A stretch of DNA of 28,142 nucleotides, taken from Candidatus Avelusimicrobium faecicola. GTDB lineage: Bacteria > Elusimicrobiota > Elusimicrobia > Elusimicrobiales > Elusimicrobiaceae. Both the position numbers and the translations under genes were made by a program. Position 1 is the stretch's first letter. Every line of letters starts with the position of its first letter. Under the pieces are notes generated by a model, which made no database searches, was not told the DNA's origin, and was given only the letters and a program-made list of their open reading frames with translations. Of the stretch, positions 1 to 7,186 are shown one piece after another. The stretch lies in contig UQFW01000011.1 of the NCBI GenBank assembly GCA_900540405.1, positions 1 through 28,142 of the forward strand. The letters are read 5' to 3'.

Positions 1-1550
1 TCCTCGGCCGCCTGTTTATCATTTTGATATTTGGCGTATTCCACACAGGCTTTATCAAATTCGTCCAGTTTGTCGTCCAAATTAAGCGTGGTACACTGGC
101 CCTCCCGGTTGTTTTTATAGGAAAATTCCATCATACATTTTTCGTTTAATTTATCGTAATTTCCCTTTACGCTTTTGCACGACGTGCGCACATCCGCCAA
201 CGCCGTGCGCCACGCGGAAACTTTGCTCGGCTTATCGCAATCCGCCGGGAAATTGGGGAACGTGCCTTGCAGGGCATTTACTTTGCTTTTCACATCATTT
301 ACGGTATTGTTAATTTCCCCGCCGTAATTTTTGGCCGCTTGTTCACATTCCATTTGGCGTTTTTCCTGCAATTTGGCGTTGCCCACATCCGCCACTACGT
401 CATCCGCCTCCAGCCCGGCCATGGCAATCCCGCCCGAGGCGGTAAAAATCTTTTGCGGCATATCGGACCCCACTAACCCCGCCGCCGCCAATGTTTTTTT
501 GAGCGGCACTTGTTTGGCACGGTGGGATGCCTGGCTGGTCAGCCACACATAGCGGAAATCCGCCACCGCACCGCGGGAATTTTCCAAATTCATTAACGCC
601 GCACCGGCGCCGCCCAGTTTTTTATCTAAGGTCACGGTTTCTTCGCGCATGGCTTTCCTCAAAATATCGTTTTTCCAATCCGAATGAACAGACCCCACTA
701 TATTGGCTTTTAATTTTTTCAAATTTGCACTGCCGTTATACGCATTTTTGGGGTCCCGCGCAATAGCGTTGGAATCCGTACCGTAATACATATCCGGCTG
801 AACTTTGGCGGAGGCTTGCGCATCTTGGCTTAACGCATTTAATTTACCAGCGCGGTTAAACCGCACCCCTTTGTTTTTTTCCTCCTCCGCCCCGGTTCTG
901 GATGCCCCTTTTACTTGGTCTGTGGTTTTGCCTTGCCCTTTTAAGGAGGCATTAACCGCGCGCATATCAATCAAAGAAGATGACCCACTCCCCACCGCGC
1001 CGTATGCCCCGGCCCCGCGGGCTAAAGCATCAAAGCGGCCCGGTTGAGAGGAAAACACAAAATAAGCGTTTTTTTCCTGGCGGGCGTGCGGGCCGCGCTC
1101 GTCGTCGGCCCAGTAAAATAACGCTTTTAGGAAGGAAATAGACGCCATTTGCTCCTCACTATATCCCATAGCGCGGGCCAAGGCGGATAAAACAGGAATA
1201 TTCTTTACATTCGGCACACTGCTTACCCCCAAAAACAGCAACAGGAGCAAGAGGAGCGCATACATTTTTTTGGAAAAAAGCGGTTTCTTTTTAGCCGGGG
1301 TTTGCGCCTGTGCCTGCGACGGGTGGCCCGCCGGCGCCGTTTGCGGCAAGGTATGGGCAGAGCGGGGCGCAGGTTGCGCGGTTTGGGCAGGCGCGGCGGA
1401 CGAGCCCGCGGGAGCCGCAGAAATTGGCGTTTGCGAGTTTTTCACGCCCGGAGCAGATACACCAACCGCCCCCGAAGGACTACCTTGCGGGGGTTGGTTT
1501 TTAGGTTCCCCTGTATGCGGGGCAGAATCCGGGGGCAGTTGGTCTACCAT
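1..1550 (-). CDS. Partial membrane-anchored Cys-rich protein, unknown family
   Basis: This frame is open from an ATG at 1550 to the window edge, at least 516 codons, so the C-terminus is missing. The start has an AGGAG nine bases upstream, overlapping the stop codon of the preceding gene. Residues 1-90 are rich in Pro, Ala, Gln and Ser and probably disordered. A basic KKK/SKK stretch and a Leu-rich membrane segment follow at about 96-112. The remainder should lie outside the inner membrane. Six cysteines fall in the last part seen, from residue 402 on, in a Lys/Asn/Asp-rich region that could be disulfide-bonded. I do not recognise the family. As the sixth gene of the accessory run downstream of the Tad genes, it probably acts with them, but that rests on position only. 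Confidence 0.85.
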   Translation of the reverse strand, partial: MVDQLPPDSAPHTGEPKNQPPQGSPSGAVGVSAPGVKNSQTPISAAPAGSSAAPAQTAQPAPRSAHTLPQTAPAGHPSQAQAQTPAKKKPLFSKKMYALLLLLLLFLGVSSVPNVKNIPVLSALARAMGYSEEQMASISFLKALFYWADDERGPHARQEKNAYFVFSSQPGRFDALARGAGAYGAVGSGSSSLIDMRAVNASLKGQGKTTDQVKGASRTGAEEEKNKGVRFNRAGKLNALSQDAQASAKVQPDMYYGTDSNAIARDPKNAYNGSANLKKLKANIVGSVHSDWKNDILRKAMREETVTLDKKLGGAGAALMNLENSRGAVADFRYVWLTSQASHRAKQVPLKKTLAAAGLVGSDMPQKIFTASGGIAMAGLEADDVVADVGNAKLQEKRQMECEQAAKNYGGEINNTVNDVKSKVNALQGTFPNFPADCDKPSKVSAWRTALADVRTSCKSVKGNYDKLNEKCMMEFSYKNNREGQCTTLNLDDKLDEFDKACVEYAKYQNDKQAAE

Positions 1551-1562
1551 AAATCAAAACTC

Positions 1563-1799
1563 CTAATAAGTACCCGGCCCGTTCTGTACCCGGGCGCGGT
1601 GTTCCCATTGGAACTTTTGGAAACGCTGTTCGCGCTCCAAGCGTTCCTGTTTTTGGGTCTGGTATTCGTTCAGCTCGCGCGTGGCTTGCTGGTATTGGGC
1701 ATCAAAATACAGCCAAATAGAAAAGCAAGTCAGCACGATGACGGCCAAAATAACAATGCCGCAAAAACGTCTGAATTTTAAGTTAGCTTTACCGGGCAT
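1563..1799 (-). CDS. Small single-TM coiled-coil protein
   Basis: This 78-residue protein has a basic N-terminus (KANLKFRRF), one membrane segment at about 12-31 and a Gln/Glu/Arg-rich helix at about 32-65 that looks like a coiled coil. Its ATG overlaps the stop of the upstream gene (TAATG), implying translational coupling. Size and layout match the 89-residue protein at 3335-3604, and each follows a large member of the same paralogous pair. The likely reading is a small membrane partner of its upstream neighbour. Such bitopic coiled-coil proteins are common in envelope machines, but I cannot assign a known family. Confidence 0.8.
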   Translation of the reverse strand: MPGKANLKFRRFCGIVILAVIVLTCFSIWLYFDAQYQQATRELNEYQTQKQERLEREQRFQKFQWEHRARVQNGPGTY

Positions 1800-3307
1800 T
1801 ATTTATTACCATCCAATTTTTGGTCTGCTTTATCTGTGGAAGAACCGCTATCTTGCCCCAAGGCTTTTGTTTCTTGAATAAGCTGCTGTCCGCCACCCAT
1901 TGCAGTACCCACCGCCGACACAGAGCCGACCACACCGCCACCAAAAATACCGTTAATTTTACTAGCCAACCCGTTCACAAACGTACCCACGGATTTTAAG
2001 TAAGAAATAGCAATTAAACCTGCCAACGCGGGTCCCACAAACATACTGGCCGTGGTAATACCGGAACCGCCCCATTTTTTCATATATTTGATAGCATCCG
2101 CCATAAATACACCGATAGCGGCAATCATAATAGCCCCTAATGCAATAGCGGCCGCCAATGCCCAAATAGAGTGAGGACCGGGCTTTCTGGCGGTGCGCAT
2201 TAAAGCAGTAATGGCAAACATCGCCGGAATGGTTAAGAAAATCAAGGAAATCATAGATTTCATCAACCGTTGGCGGTGCTGTTTGCGCTGTAATTCCCGC
2301 AAAGTTAAATCGTTCAAGCTCTGTTCCGCCTTGCCGCGGGCTTTTACCGCCGCCGCAGAAAAATCTTCAGAGGCCGTCCCTTCGGAAAGCGCTACGCCGT
2401 TTTCCACCGCAATCCCGCCGGAGTTTTGGGAGCTGGCCAAAAAGGCACGGCTGCCCTCGTTAGCGGCACGGTATTTGTTTTGGGAAATTTCCACCGAGCG
2501 TTTAGCAATTTGGTTTAAGGTGCGGCCGTCGCCCGATTGCATACCGCGCCCGGCACGCCCGCCGCGGGTGTCACCAAAATTAGCGGAGCCGTTCCCCATT
2601 TTGGCCCCGGCATAAGCCACGGAACCTTGCGGCATAGCGCCGGAAATTTTGTAGCCCTCTACCGAGCCTAAAGAATTACCGCTCCGGTTGGAATTGGCGC
2701 CGTTCACGCCGTTGCGCCCGGCCGGGGAAGAACCGCCAAACGTGTTTCCGGTTGCACCGCCGGAAGCCGTAGCCATTACCCCATGTTGCGCGGCGGCCGC
2801 CGCACGGGAAGCCCCCGCGTTGGCCGCGGCATTCATCGCCGCCCCATTGGCTTGCGCTCTGCCGCCCCAAGCAACGGCCCCGTTATTACCGCCTAAACCT
2901 TCGTTGCGGCCTGCCGCGGCGCGCGCTTGCGGATTTACCCCGCCCGCATGTGCGCCGCCTACACGCCCGGCGCCGATTTTGTCCACGGCGGACAAACTGG
3001 CATCTGCCGCGGCCCAATCGGACCCGCTACCGGAACCGTCGGAACTGTTCGCGCTGGTAATACCCTGGGCGCCGGCGATATTAATGGTGTTTTCCCGCCC
3101 GAATGACGCGGCGTCATCCGCATTACGGCCGGATTGCCCCATTACATACGCGCGGGTAGGGGTTTTATCGGCCGGTTGGCCGTCCCCACTGCCCAAATAT
3201 ACCACGCCTGCGGCCGCGCCGCCCAAAACGGCTGTTAAAGCCACTTTTTGAGGCAGGCCCATTACAAATTTGCCGGATTTACTTTTTAAGAAAGTAAACA
3301 AGTTCAT
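1799..3307 (-). CDS. Ala/Gly-rich membrane protein, paralog of 3614-5113
   Basis: The protein is 502 residues when started at the ATG at 3307, which has GGAGG five bases upstream; the ATG 24 bases earlier has no comparable site. It has a short basic N-terminus, a membrane segment at about 20-38, a low-complexity Ala/Gly/Asn/Ser region to about 260, then a module at about 263-331 containing NEGSRAFLASSQNSGG. The C-terminal third has three to four hydrophobic segments from about residue 352 on. Both the module and the N-terminal layout are shared with the gene at 3614-5113, and more weakly with 5135-6502. No enzyme motif is visible. It is probably a structural inner-membrane component of unknown function. 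Confidence 0.8.
   Translation of the reverse strand: MNLFTFLKSKSGKFVMGLPQKVALTAVLGGAAAGVVYLGSGDGQPADKTPTRAYVMGQSGRNADDAASFGRENTINIAGAQGITSANSSDGSGSGSDWAAADASLSAVDKIGAGRVGGAHAGGVNPQARAAAGRNEGLGGNNGAVAWGGRAQANGAAMNAAANAGASRAAAAAQHGVMATASGGATGNTFGGSSPAGRNGVNGANSNRSGNSLGSVEGYKISGAMPQGSVAYAGAKMGNGSANFGDTRGGRAGRGMQSGDGRTLNQIAKRSVEISQNKYRAANEGSRAFLASSQNSGGIAVENGVALSEGTASEDFSAAAVKARGKAEQSLNDLTLRELQRKQHRQRLMKSMISLIFLTIPAMFAITALMRTARKPGPHSIWALAAAIALGAIMIAAIGVFMADAIKYMKKWGGSGITTASMFVGPALAGLIAISYLKSVGTFVNGLASKINGIFGGGVVGSVSAVGTAMGGGQQLIQETKALGQDSGSSTDKADQKLDGNK
2315..2521 (-). repeat. Paralogous module copy (gene 1799-3307)
   Basis: This segment codes for the module shared with 4109-4318. At DNA level a 20-base stretch at 2433-2452 (ctggccaaaaaggcacggct) is identical to 4230-4249, with further similarity on both sides. 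That suggests duplication rather than convergence of low-complexity sequence. At protein level the conserved core is NEGSRAFLAS, two variable residues, then NSGGI. Confidence 0.75.
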
Positions 3308-3317
3308 AACATCCTCC
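3305..3317 (-). promoter_or_regulatory. Ribosome-binding site fixing the start at 3307
   Basis: The minus strand reads GGAGGATGTTATGAA, giving GGAGG at 3313-3317 and five bases to the ATG at 3307. The same 15 bases precede and include the start of the paralog at 5113. The shared leader supports the shorter start in both genes and a common origin. Confidence 0.8.
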
Positions 3318-3334
3318 GTTCTAATGGCCATCCG

Positions 3335-3604
3335 CTAACGCAGTTGGTCCATAAAATTCATAGTTTTGCTGGGCGCCGGGTCCGCTTTAGGCTGAATAGC
3401 GGCCCAACGCTGTAATCTTTGGGTGGTTTCCTGGCGCTGTTCATACGCTAACTGCTTGCGCTGTAAGTCCTGCGATAAGGAATGATACGACATTCCAAAA
3501 AACAACATCGCCCCAAACGCCACCAATCCGAGCAACAAATAAATATGGCTCATACGGTCTAATTTACGCCATTCTTCCGGCGTTAAAAATTCTTCTTCTT
3601 GCAT
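3335..3604 (-). CDS. Small single-TM coiled-coil protein
   Basis: This protein has 89 residues: an acidic N-terminus (QEEEFLTPEEW), one membrane segment at about 20-42 and a Gln/Arg-rich helical stretch at about 43-70. It starts ten bases after the preceding stop, with AGGGGG four bases before the ATG. It resembles the 78-residue protein at 1563-1799 in architecture more than in sequence. Together with its upstream neighbour at 3614-5113 it forms the first of two large-small gene pairs. It is probably a membrane partner of that neighbour; no known family was recognised. Confidence 0.8.
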   Translation of the reverse strand: MQEEEFLTPEEWRKLDRMSHIYLLLGLVAFGAMLFFGMSYHSLSQDLQRKQLAYEQRQETTQRLQRWAAIQPKADPAPSKTMNFMDQLR

Positions 3605-3613
3605 AGAGCCCCC

Positions 3614-5113
3614 TTACTTAATGTCGTCCTGCCGGAAACGCTCCATATCCCGGTGCGCGGCATCACTGGAAGAAACCCCTTCATCTACATTTAAGGTACC
3701 TTCGTTGGACACGGCCGAACTGCGCACCGTTCCCACATCCGCCCCGGTTTCTCCCCCTTTTCTATGTTTCAGGTCAGACTTGGTAAGTTTCTGCCCGTAG
3801 CTCTTAAACAAAGCCGGGATAAACTTTACCGTCAAAATTAACCAACCGCCTGCACCTGCTTTAGCCGCCGATTTTAAGATTCTAACCAAATTGCCGTATT
3901 TGCGGCCGGTATTACTGCGGTCCCCGTATTTTTCGTTATATTCTCTGGCTTTGCGGTCGTAGCGTCTGAATTCCTTTTTGAAAAACAGCCAACCGAAGTA
4001 CGGAATGGTGAAACCCATACACAAAATGGTGGCGGACAGCAAGCCCCAAAAGTTTTTCCGCAAGGATTTACGCGCATCCTTAAATTCTTGTTCCGCATCC
4101 ATTAAATTATCCATTTTGGTATTTAAGCCGCGCAAAGCGCCGGAAGCATCCCCATAATCGGACGACGTGGCCCCTTGCCCGGTGCTTACTTCATTCCCGT
4201 TTAAGGTAATCCCGCCGGAATTGCGCGTACTGGCCAAAAAGGCACGGCTACCTTCGTTTGCGGAGCGGCTGGCGTTGCCTGCAATTTCGGCAGAGCGTTT
4301 TGCCATTAGTTCCAAACTGCTAAAATCACGCGAGTTTTGTCTTTCGCTTATTTTGCCCCCAAAGTTGGCGCGGGCGCGCAAATTGCGGCTGTTGGGAATT
4401 GCGGCCCCTTCATGCCCGGCGCCGCTAATGGCGGGGGCAGAATCGGAACGCCTACCGTTTTTGCCGGAATCCACACTGCCGGGCATTCCTACAAAAGTGG
4501 GCGAGCCGGAAGCACCGTCCGGCATGGCAAACCCGCGCGAGGCCAGGGCCCCACTGCGCCCCACTGCGCCCTGCACTCCGGCGGCCGCGGCTAAGGCGGC
4601 GGCATCCGCATTGGCTTTACCGGCGGCGGCCGCATCTTTGGCTTGTTTCAAAGCCGCTTCTTGCATGGCTTTGATTTGTTCCGGGGTCATGGCTTCTATT
4701 TTTTTGTTGCCCAACCCTTCGTTTAGCCCACCCAGCGGGGCAGCCTCCGGCCCGGAGGCCCGGGTTTCGGCTTCGTACCGGGCGCGTTCGGCCGCGGCGC
4801 GTTCTTCTTCCTGCTGGCGCAAATATTCGGCCTCCCGCTGTTGCATTTCTATTGCTTTAGAGGGGGCGGCCCGGAAAGCGGTTTGCTGGTTTTCCCCCCG
4901 GCCGTATTGGCCGCTGGTGGAAGAGGACACATAAACCACTTCGTCCTGTTGGTAGCCCAAGGAGTTGAAAGCGTTATCCGCACCGGAATCCGCCCCCAAC
5001 ATTTGCCAAGCGACCACGCCGCCAACCCCCACAGCGGCGGAAGCGACTATTGCTTGTGTGGTGGTAAGTGCGGCTTTACCCACACGGCCCGTCAATAATT
5101 TTAAGATATTCAT
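3614..5113 (-). CDS. Ala-rich membrane protein, paralog of 1799-3307
   Basis: The protein is 499 residues from the ATG at 5113. The ATG at 5125 directly abuts the GGAGG and cannot use it. It begins with a short basic N-terminus and a membrane segment at about 19-38, followed by a Gln/Glu/Arg coiled-coil-like stretch at about 85-118 and an Ala/Gly-rich region. The shared module lies at about 266-335 (NEGSRAFLASTRNSGGI). Two hydrophobic segments follow at about 353-378 and in the basic C-terminal part. NEGLG at about 131-135 also recurs in the paralog. The last 60 residues are polar and acidic/Ser-rich. Function unknown; placement suggests an envelope component of the pilus island. Confidence 0.8.
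   Translation of the reverse strand: MNILKLLTGRVGKAALTTTQAIVASAAVGVGGVVAWQMLGADSGADNAFNSLGYQQDEVVYVSSSTSGQYGRGENQQTAFRAAPSKAIEMQQREAEYLRQQEEERAAAERARYEAETRASGPEAAPLGGLNEGLGNKKIEAMTPEQIKAMQEAALKQAKDAAAAGKANADAAALAAAAGVQGAVGRSGALASRGFAMPDGASGSPTFVGMPGSVDSGKNGRRSDSAPAISGAGHEGAAIPNSRNLRARANFGGKISERQNSRDFSSLELMAKRSAEIAGNASRSANEGSRAFLASTRNSGGITLNGNEVSTGQGATSSDYGDASGALRGLNTKMDNLMDAEQEFKDARKSLRKNFWGLLSATILCMGFTIPYFGWLFFKKEFRRYDRKAREYNEKYGDRSNTGRKYGNLVRILKSAAKAGAGGWLILTVKFIPALFKSYGQKLTKSDLKHRKGGETGADVGTVRSSAVSNEGTLNVDEGVSSSDAAHRDMERFRQDDIK
4109..4318 (-). repeat. Paralogous module copy (gene 3614-5113)
   Basis: This segment encodes residues 266-335, matching the segment at 2315-2521. It carries the identical 20-base stretch at 4230-4249. 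A diverged third version is encoded at 5687-5896, with similar order (SRKALLGSNVEGG, then NGVPLGES) but weaker identity. Confidence 0.75.
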
Positions 5114-5123
5114 AACATCCTCC
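5111..5123 (-). promoter_or_regulatory. Ribosome-binding site fixing the start at 5113
   Basis: GGAGG lies at 5119-5123, five bases before the ATG at 5113, in the same 15-base context as the paralogous gene starting at 3307. Confidence 0.8.
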
Positions 5124-5134
5124 AAATAAAACGG

Positions 5135-6502
5135 TTAAACACACTTCCCTTTTTTACTATCATACTTTTGGGAAGAAGGACACTTTATAGTTGCATTATT
5201 ATTTGAACTTGGAAAAGGCGTATTTCCGACCGCATTTCCCACAATATTGCCCGAGGAGTCCCCCCGATGTGCGTTTTTATGTCCTAAATACACGGAACTG
5301 CTTTCAATTTGATTACTCCAACCGCTAAATTTTTCGCGCGCCTCACTCCGGGTCATAGAGCCATTGTTTTTACGATAGCCGCGTTTATTACTATACCATG
5401 CGGTGTATTCGGAAGCACCTTTTCGGTCTATCGCGCCCCATTTGCTTTGAAAGTCCGCATCACTCAAAGACTTATTATTAGCATCTATTCCTAATTCAGA
5501 AATCGTTTCAGCTTTTGCACGGCTACCCGCTTGGGCATTTGCCGTTAAACCATTAATTTGATTGCTAGCCCACTGTTGCGCTAAATTTAAGCCCATATCT
5601 AATAATTTGCCACCTAACATACTCCAAAAACCCTGTCCTTCGGCCAATTTTTCGGCTTCTTTTTTATCGCGGGATTCTTGGGCTTTTTCGGCCATGGTAT
5701 CATCCAAACCGCTCAAATCGGCCGATTCCGCCTCGTCATAATTTATGCCTTTGCTTTCCCCCAACGGCACGCCGTTGGAATCCGTACCAAAACCACCCTC
5801 CACGTTGGAGCCTAACAACGCTTTGCGGGAATCCACCGCTTTGTTGGCCCCGCGCGCCGCCGCCCGGCTGGCCGCATTAAAACGGGTCAACGCCTGTTTG
5901 GCATTTTGCGGCTTAAACGGGGTTTCGTTCCCTTTGCTATCCCGTTGGAACGGCGAAAAATCCCCCCGCATGGTGCCACCGTAAGTGGCGGAGGTGTTCC
6001 CCCCGCTGGCAGAGGCCATGGAACCACTGGCGGAAAAAGAGCCTATTTGCGTGGGCGTACCCTGCCCGCCGCCGCGCCGCCGCCCCGTATAGCCGGAGCC
6101 GTAAGAGGACGAATTATAACTGCCGGAGCTATCCGCCGCCGCGCCGGCTGATGCGGCGCTTTCCGCCGCCTCTTTGGCGTCTTCCTCTTGGCGCTCTTTT
6201 TTATCGGCCGGGGAATACAGGGCGCTGATGTTGTTGTTCTTCATATCCGGGTATTTGGAGGCTAACAAATAGTTTTCCGCCTCGTCATTTAAGAAAGGCA
6301 TTTGCGCCAAGTCATACCCGCGGGCGTTCAAATTATCCAAAGAGTCATCCGCCCCGCCGCCGGCCACGCTGGCCAGCGTTAGGAGCGCCACCAAACACAC
6401 AACCCCTATGGCCCCATAGGTGTATGCTTGTTTTTTATCCATGTGGTTTAGCTTTTTGAACACCTTGCCCGCCACACCGGAAGAAGCCTTAAAATTAAAC
6501 AT
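5135..6502 (-). CDS. Single-TM Ser/Gly-rich protein with C-terminal Cys pair
   Basis: This 455-residue protein is the first gene after the promoter at 6613-6641, with AGAGGGG five bases before the ATG. A basic N-terminus (residues 1-27) precedes a membrane segment at about 28-48. The rest should be outside the membrane: an acidic Ala stretch at about 98-123, a Ser/Gly/Tyr region at about 124-180, and a module at about 203-272 that resembles the one in the two downstream paralogs. An amphipathic helix follows (GFWSMLGGKLLDMGLNLAQQ). It ends in CPSSQKYDSKKGKCV, a two-cysteine tail of a type I associate with surface proteins. No enzymatic domain was recognised; it may be the most divergent paralog of the cluster. 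Confidence 0.8.
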   Translation of the reverse strand: MFNFKASSGVAGKVFKKLNHMDKKQAYTYGAIGVVCLVALLTLASVAGGGADDSLDNLNARGYDLAQMPFLNDEAENYLLASKYPDMKNNNISALYSPADKKERQEEDAKEAAESAASAGAAADSSGSYNSSSYGSGYTGRRRGGGQGTPTQIGSFSASGSMASASGGNTSATYGGTMRGDFSPFQRDSKGNETPFKPQNAKQALTRFNAASRAAARGANKAVDSRKALLGSNVEGGFGTDSNGVPLGESKGINYDEAESADLSGLDDTMAEKAQESRDKKEAEKLAEGQGFWSMLGGKLLDMGLNLAQQWASNQINGLTANAQAGSRAKAETISELGIDANNKSLSDADFQSKWGAIDRKGASEYTAWYSNKRGYRKNNGSMTRSEAREKFSGWSNQIESSSVYLGHKNAHRGDSSGNIVGNAVGNTPFPSSNNNATIKCPSSQKYDSKKGKCV

Positions 6503-6590
6503 AAAAACCCCTCTTTACACGATATAAAAATTACTCCTGTCGGCCCGCACGCCCCAAAACGCGCGCCCAAACACAGAGTTTCAAATTGCG

Positions 6591-6605
6591 GCACCCAAAA
6601 GGTGC
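6591..6605 (-). promoter_or_regulatory. Predicted 5'-terminal mRNA stem-loop
   Basis: On the minus strand GCACC, a TTTTG loop and GGTGC form a five-pair hairpin starting one base after the predicted transcription start at about 6606. A stem at the very 5' end would be expected to protect the mRNA from 5'-dependent decay. A short leader of about 100 bases follows before the ATG at 6502. It is not terminator-like on the minus strand because no T tract follows. Confidence 0.5.
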
Positions 6606-6612
6606 TACTTTT

Positions 6613-6641
6613 AGTATAGGCAACCAAGAGCCCCTTGTCAA
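6613..6641 (-). promoter_or_regulatory. Sigma-70-type promoter for the accessory cluster
   Basis: The minus strand shows TTGACA (6636-6641), a 17-base spacer and TATACT (6613-6618). This is a perfect -35 box, optimal spacing and a five-of-six -10 box. The -35 box begins just after the stop of the TadE-like gene at 6653. It should give strong housekeeping transcription of the cluster from 6502 onward, independent of the upstream genes. The surrounding gap 6503-6652 holds only this promoter, the stem-loop at 6591-6605 and the leader. Confidence 0.85.
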
Positions 6642-6652
6642 GGGCAAACGCA

Positions 6653-7186
6653 TTAATCCGGCTGAATGTACGGAATTACGCGGTCGTTCTTGCCGGCCCA
6701 CTTTTCAACCTTAATGGCGCCGCCGGTATCACACAGGTATTCATACCCGCGGAAACAGCGTTCGTCATTCTTACAAACGGCAAATTTATCGTAATTGCAC
6801 AAAAAACGGATACGCGGCGGTTTTGTATATGCCGTCAATACCACTTTCGTCCAAGTACCGGAGGTGATAATCTCCAAATTAAAGCGGTTTAAGCTCAAAA
6901 AGGTGCGCATACCGGCATTGTTAAAGCCCAAATAATCTTCCACCTTTTTTTTGATGTCTTTTTCCAAAAAGCGTTTATTCCAGGTTTGCATGGCATCCGC
7001 TTCGCCCGATTGCAACTGAAAGCGCCGCGCCGCATAAAACGCCGCAATTTCCATTTTTTGGTTGAGTACCAGCAGGCCGAAAATCTTAATAATAAAAATG
7101 GCAAAAATAACAAACAGCGGGAACAGCAGTACCACCTCGGTAGTGGCCTGCCCGGAACGGCGGCGAAGAAAACGTAAGTTCATCAT
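6653..7186 (-). CDS. TadE-like minor pseudopilin, Cys-rich C-terminus
   Basis: The N-terminus (about 1-45) has RRRSG then QATTE and a long hydrophobic stretch, the prepilin pattern with Glu five residues after the likely cleavage site and a typical TadE membrane helix. The 177-residue protein ends in a globular part with four cysteines in a 23-residue span (about 133-155), suggesting disulfides. The start overlaps the upstream stop (TGATG), so it is translationally coupled to the TadG-like gene. TadE-family proteins are minor pseudopilins of Tad pili. It differs from the other TadE-like protein at 22561-23049, which has no cysteines. Confidence 0.85.
   Translation of the reverse strand: MMNLRFLRRRSGQATTEVVLLFPLFVIFAIFIIKIFGLLVLNQKMEIAAFYAARRFQLQSGEADAMQTWNKRFLEKDIKKKVEDYLGFNNAGMRTFLSLNRFNLEIITSGTWTKVVLTAYTKPPRIRFLCNYDKFAVCKNDERCFRGYEYLCDTGGAIKVEKWAGKNDRVIPYIQPD

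Noticed and set aside
2688..3251. Plus-strand frame of 187 codons opposite the Ala/Gly-rich gene
   Set aside because: It is a Pro/Ala-rich shadow of GC-rich coding sequence on the other strand, with no ribosome-binding site or neighbour on the plus strand.
6591..6605. Hairpin as a terminator for the TadE-like gene
   Set aside because: On the minus strand the stem is short, no T tract follows it, and it lies downstream of a strong promoter. A 5'-end stem-loop fits better.
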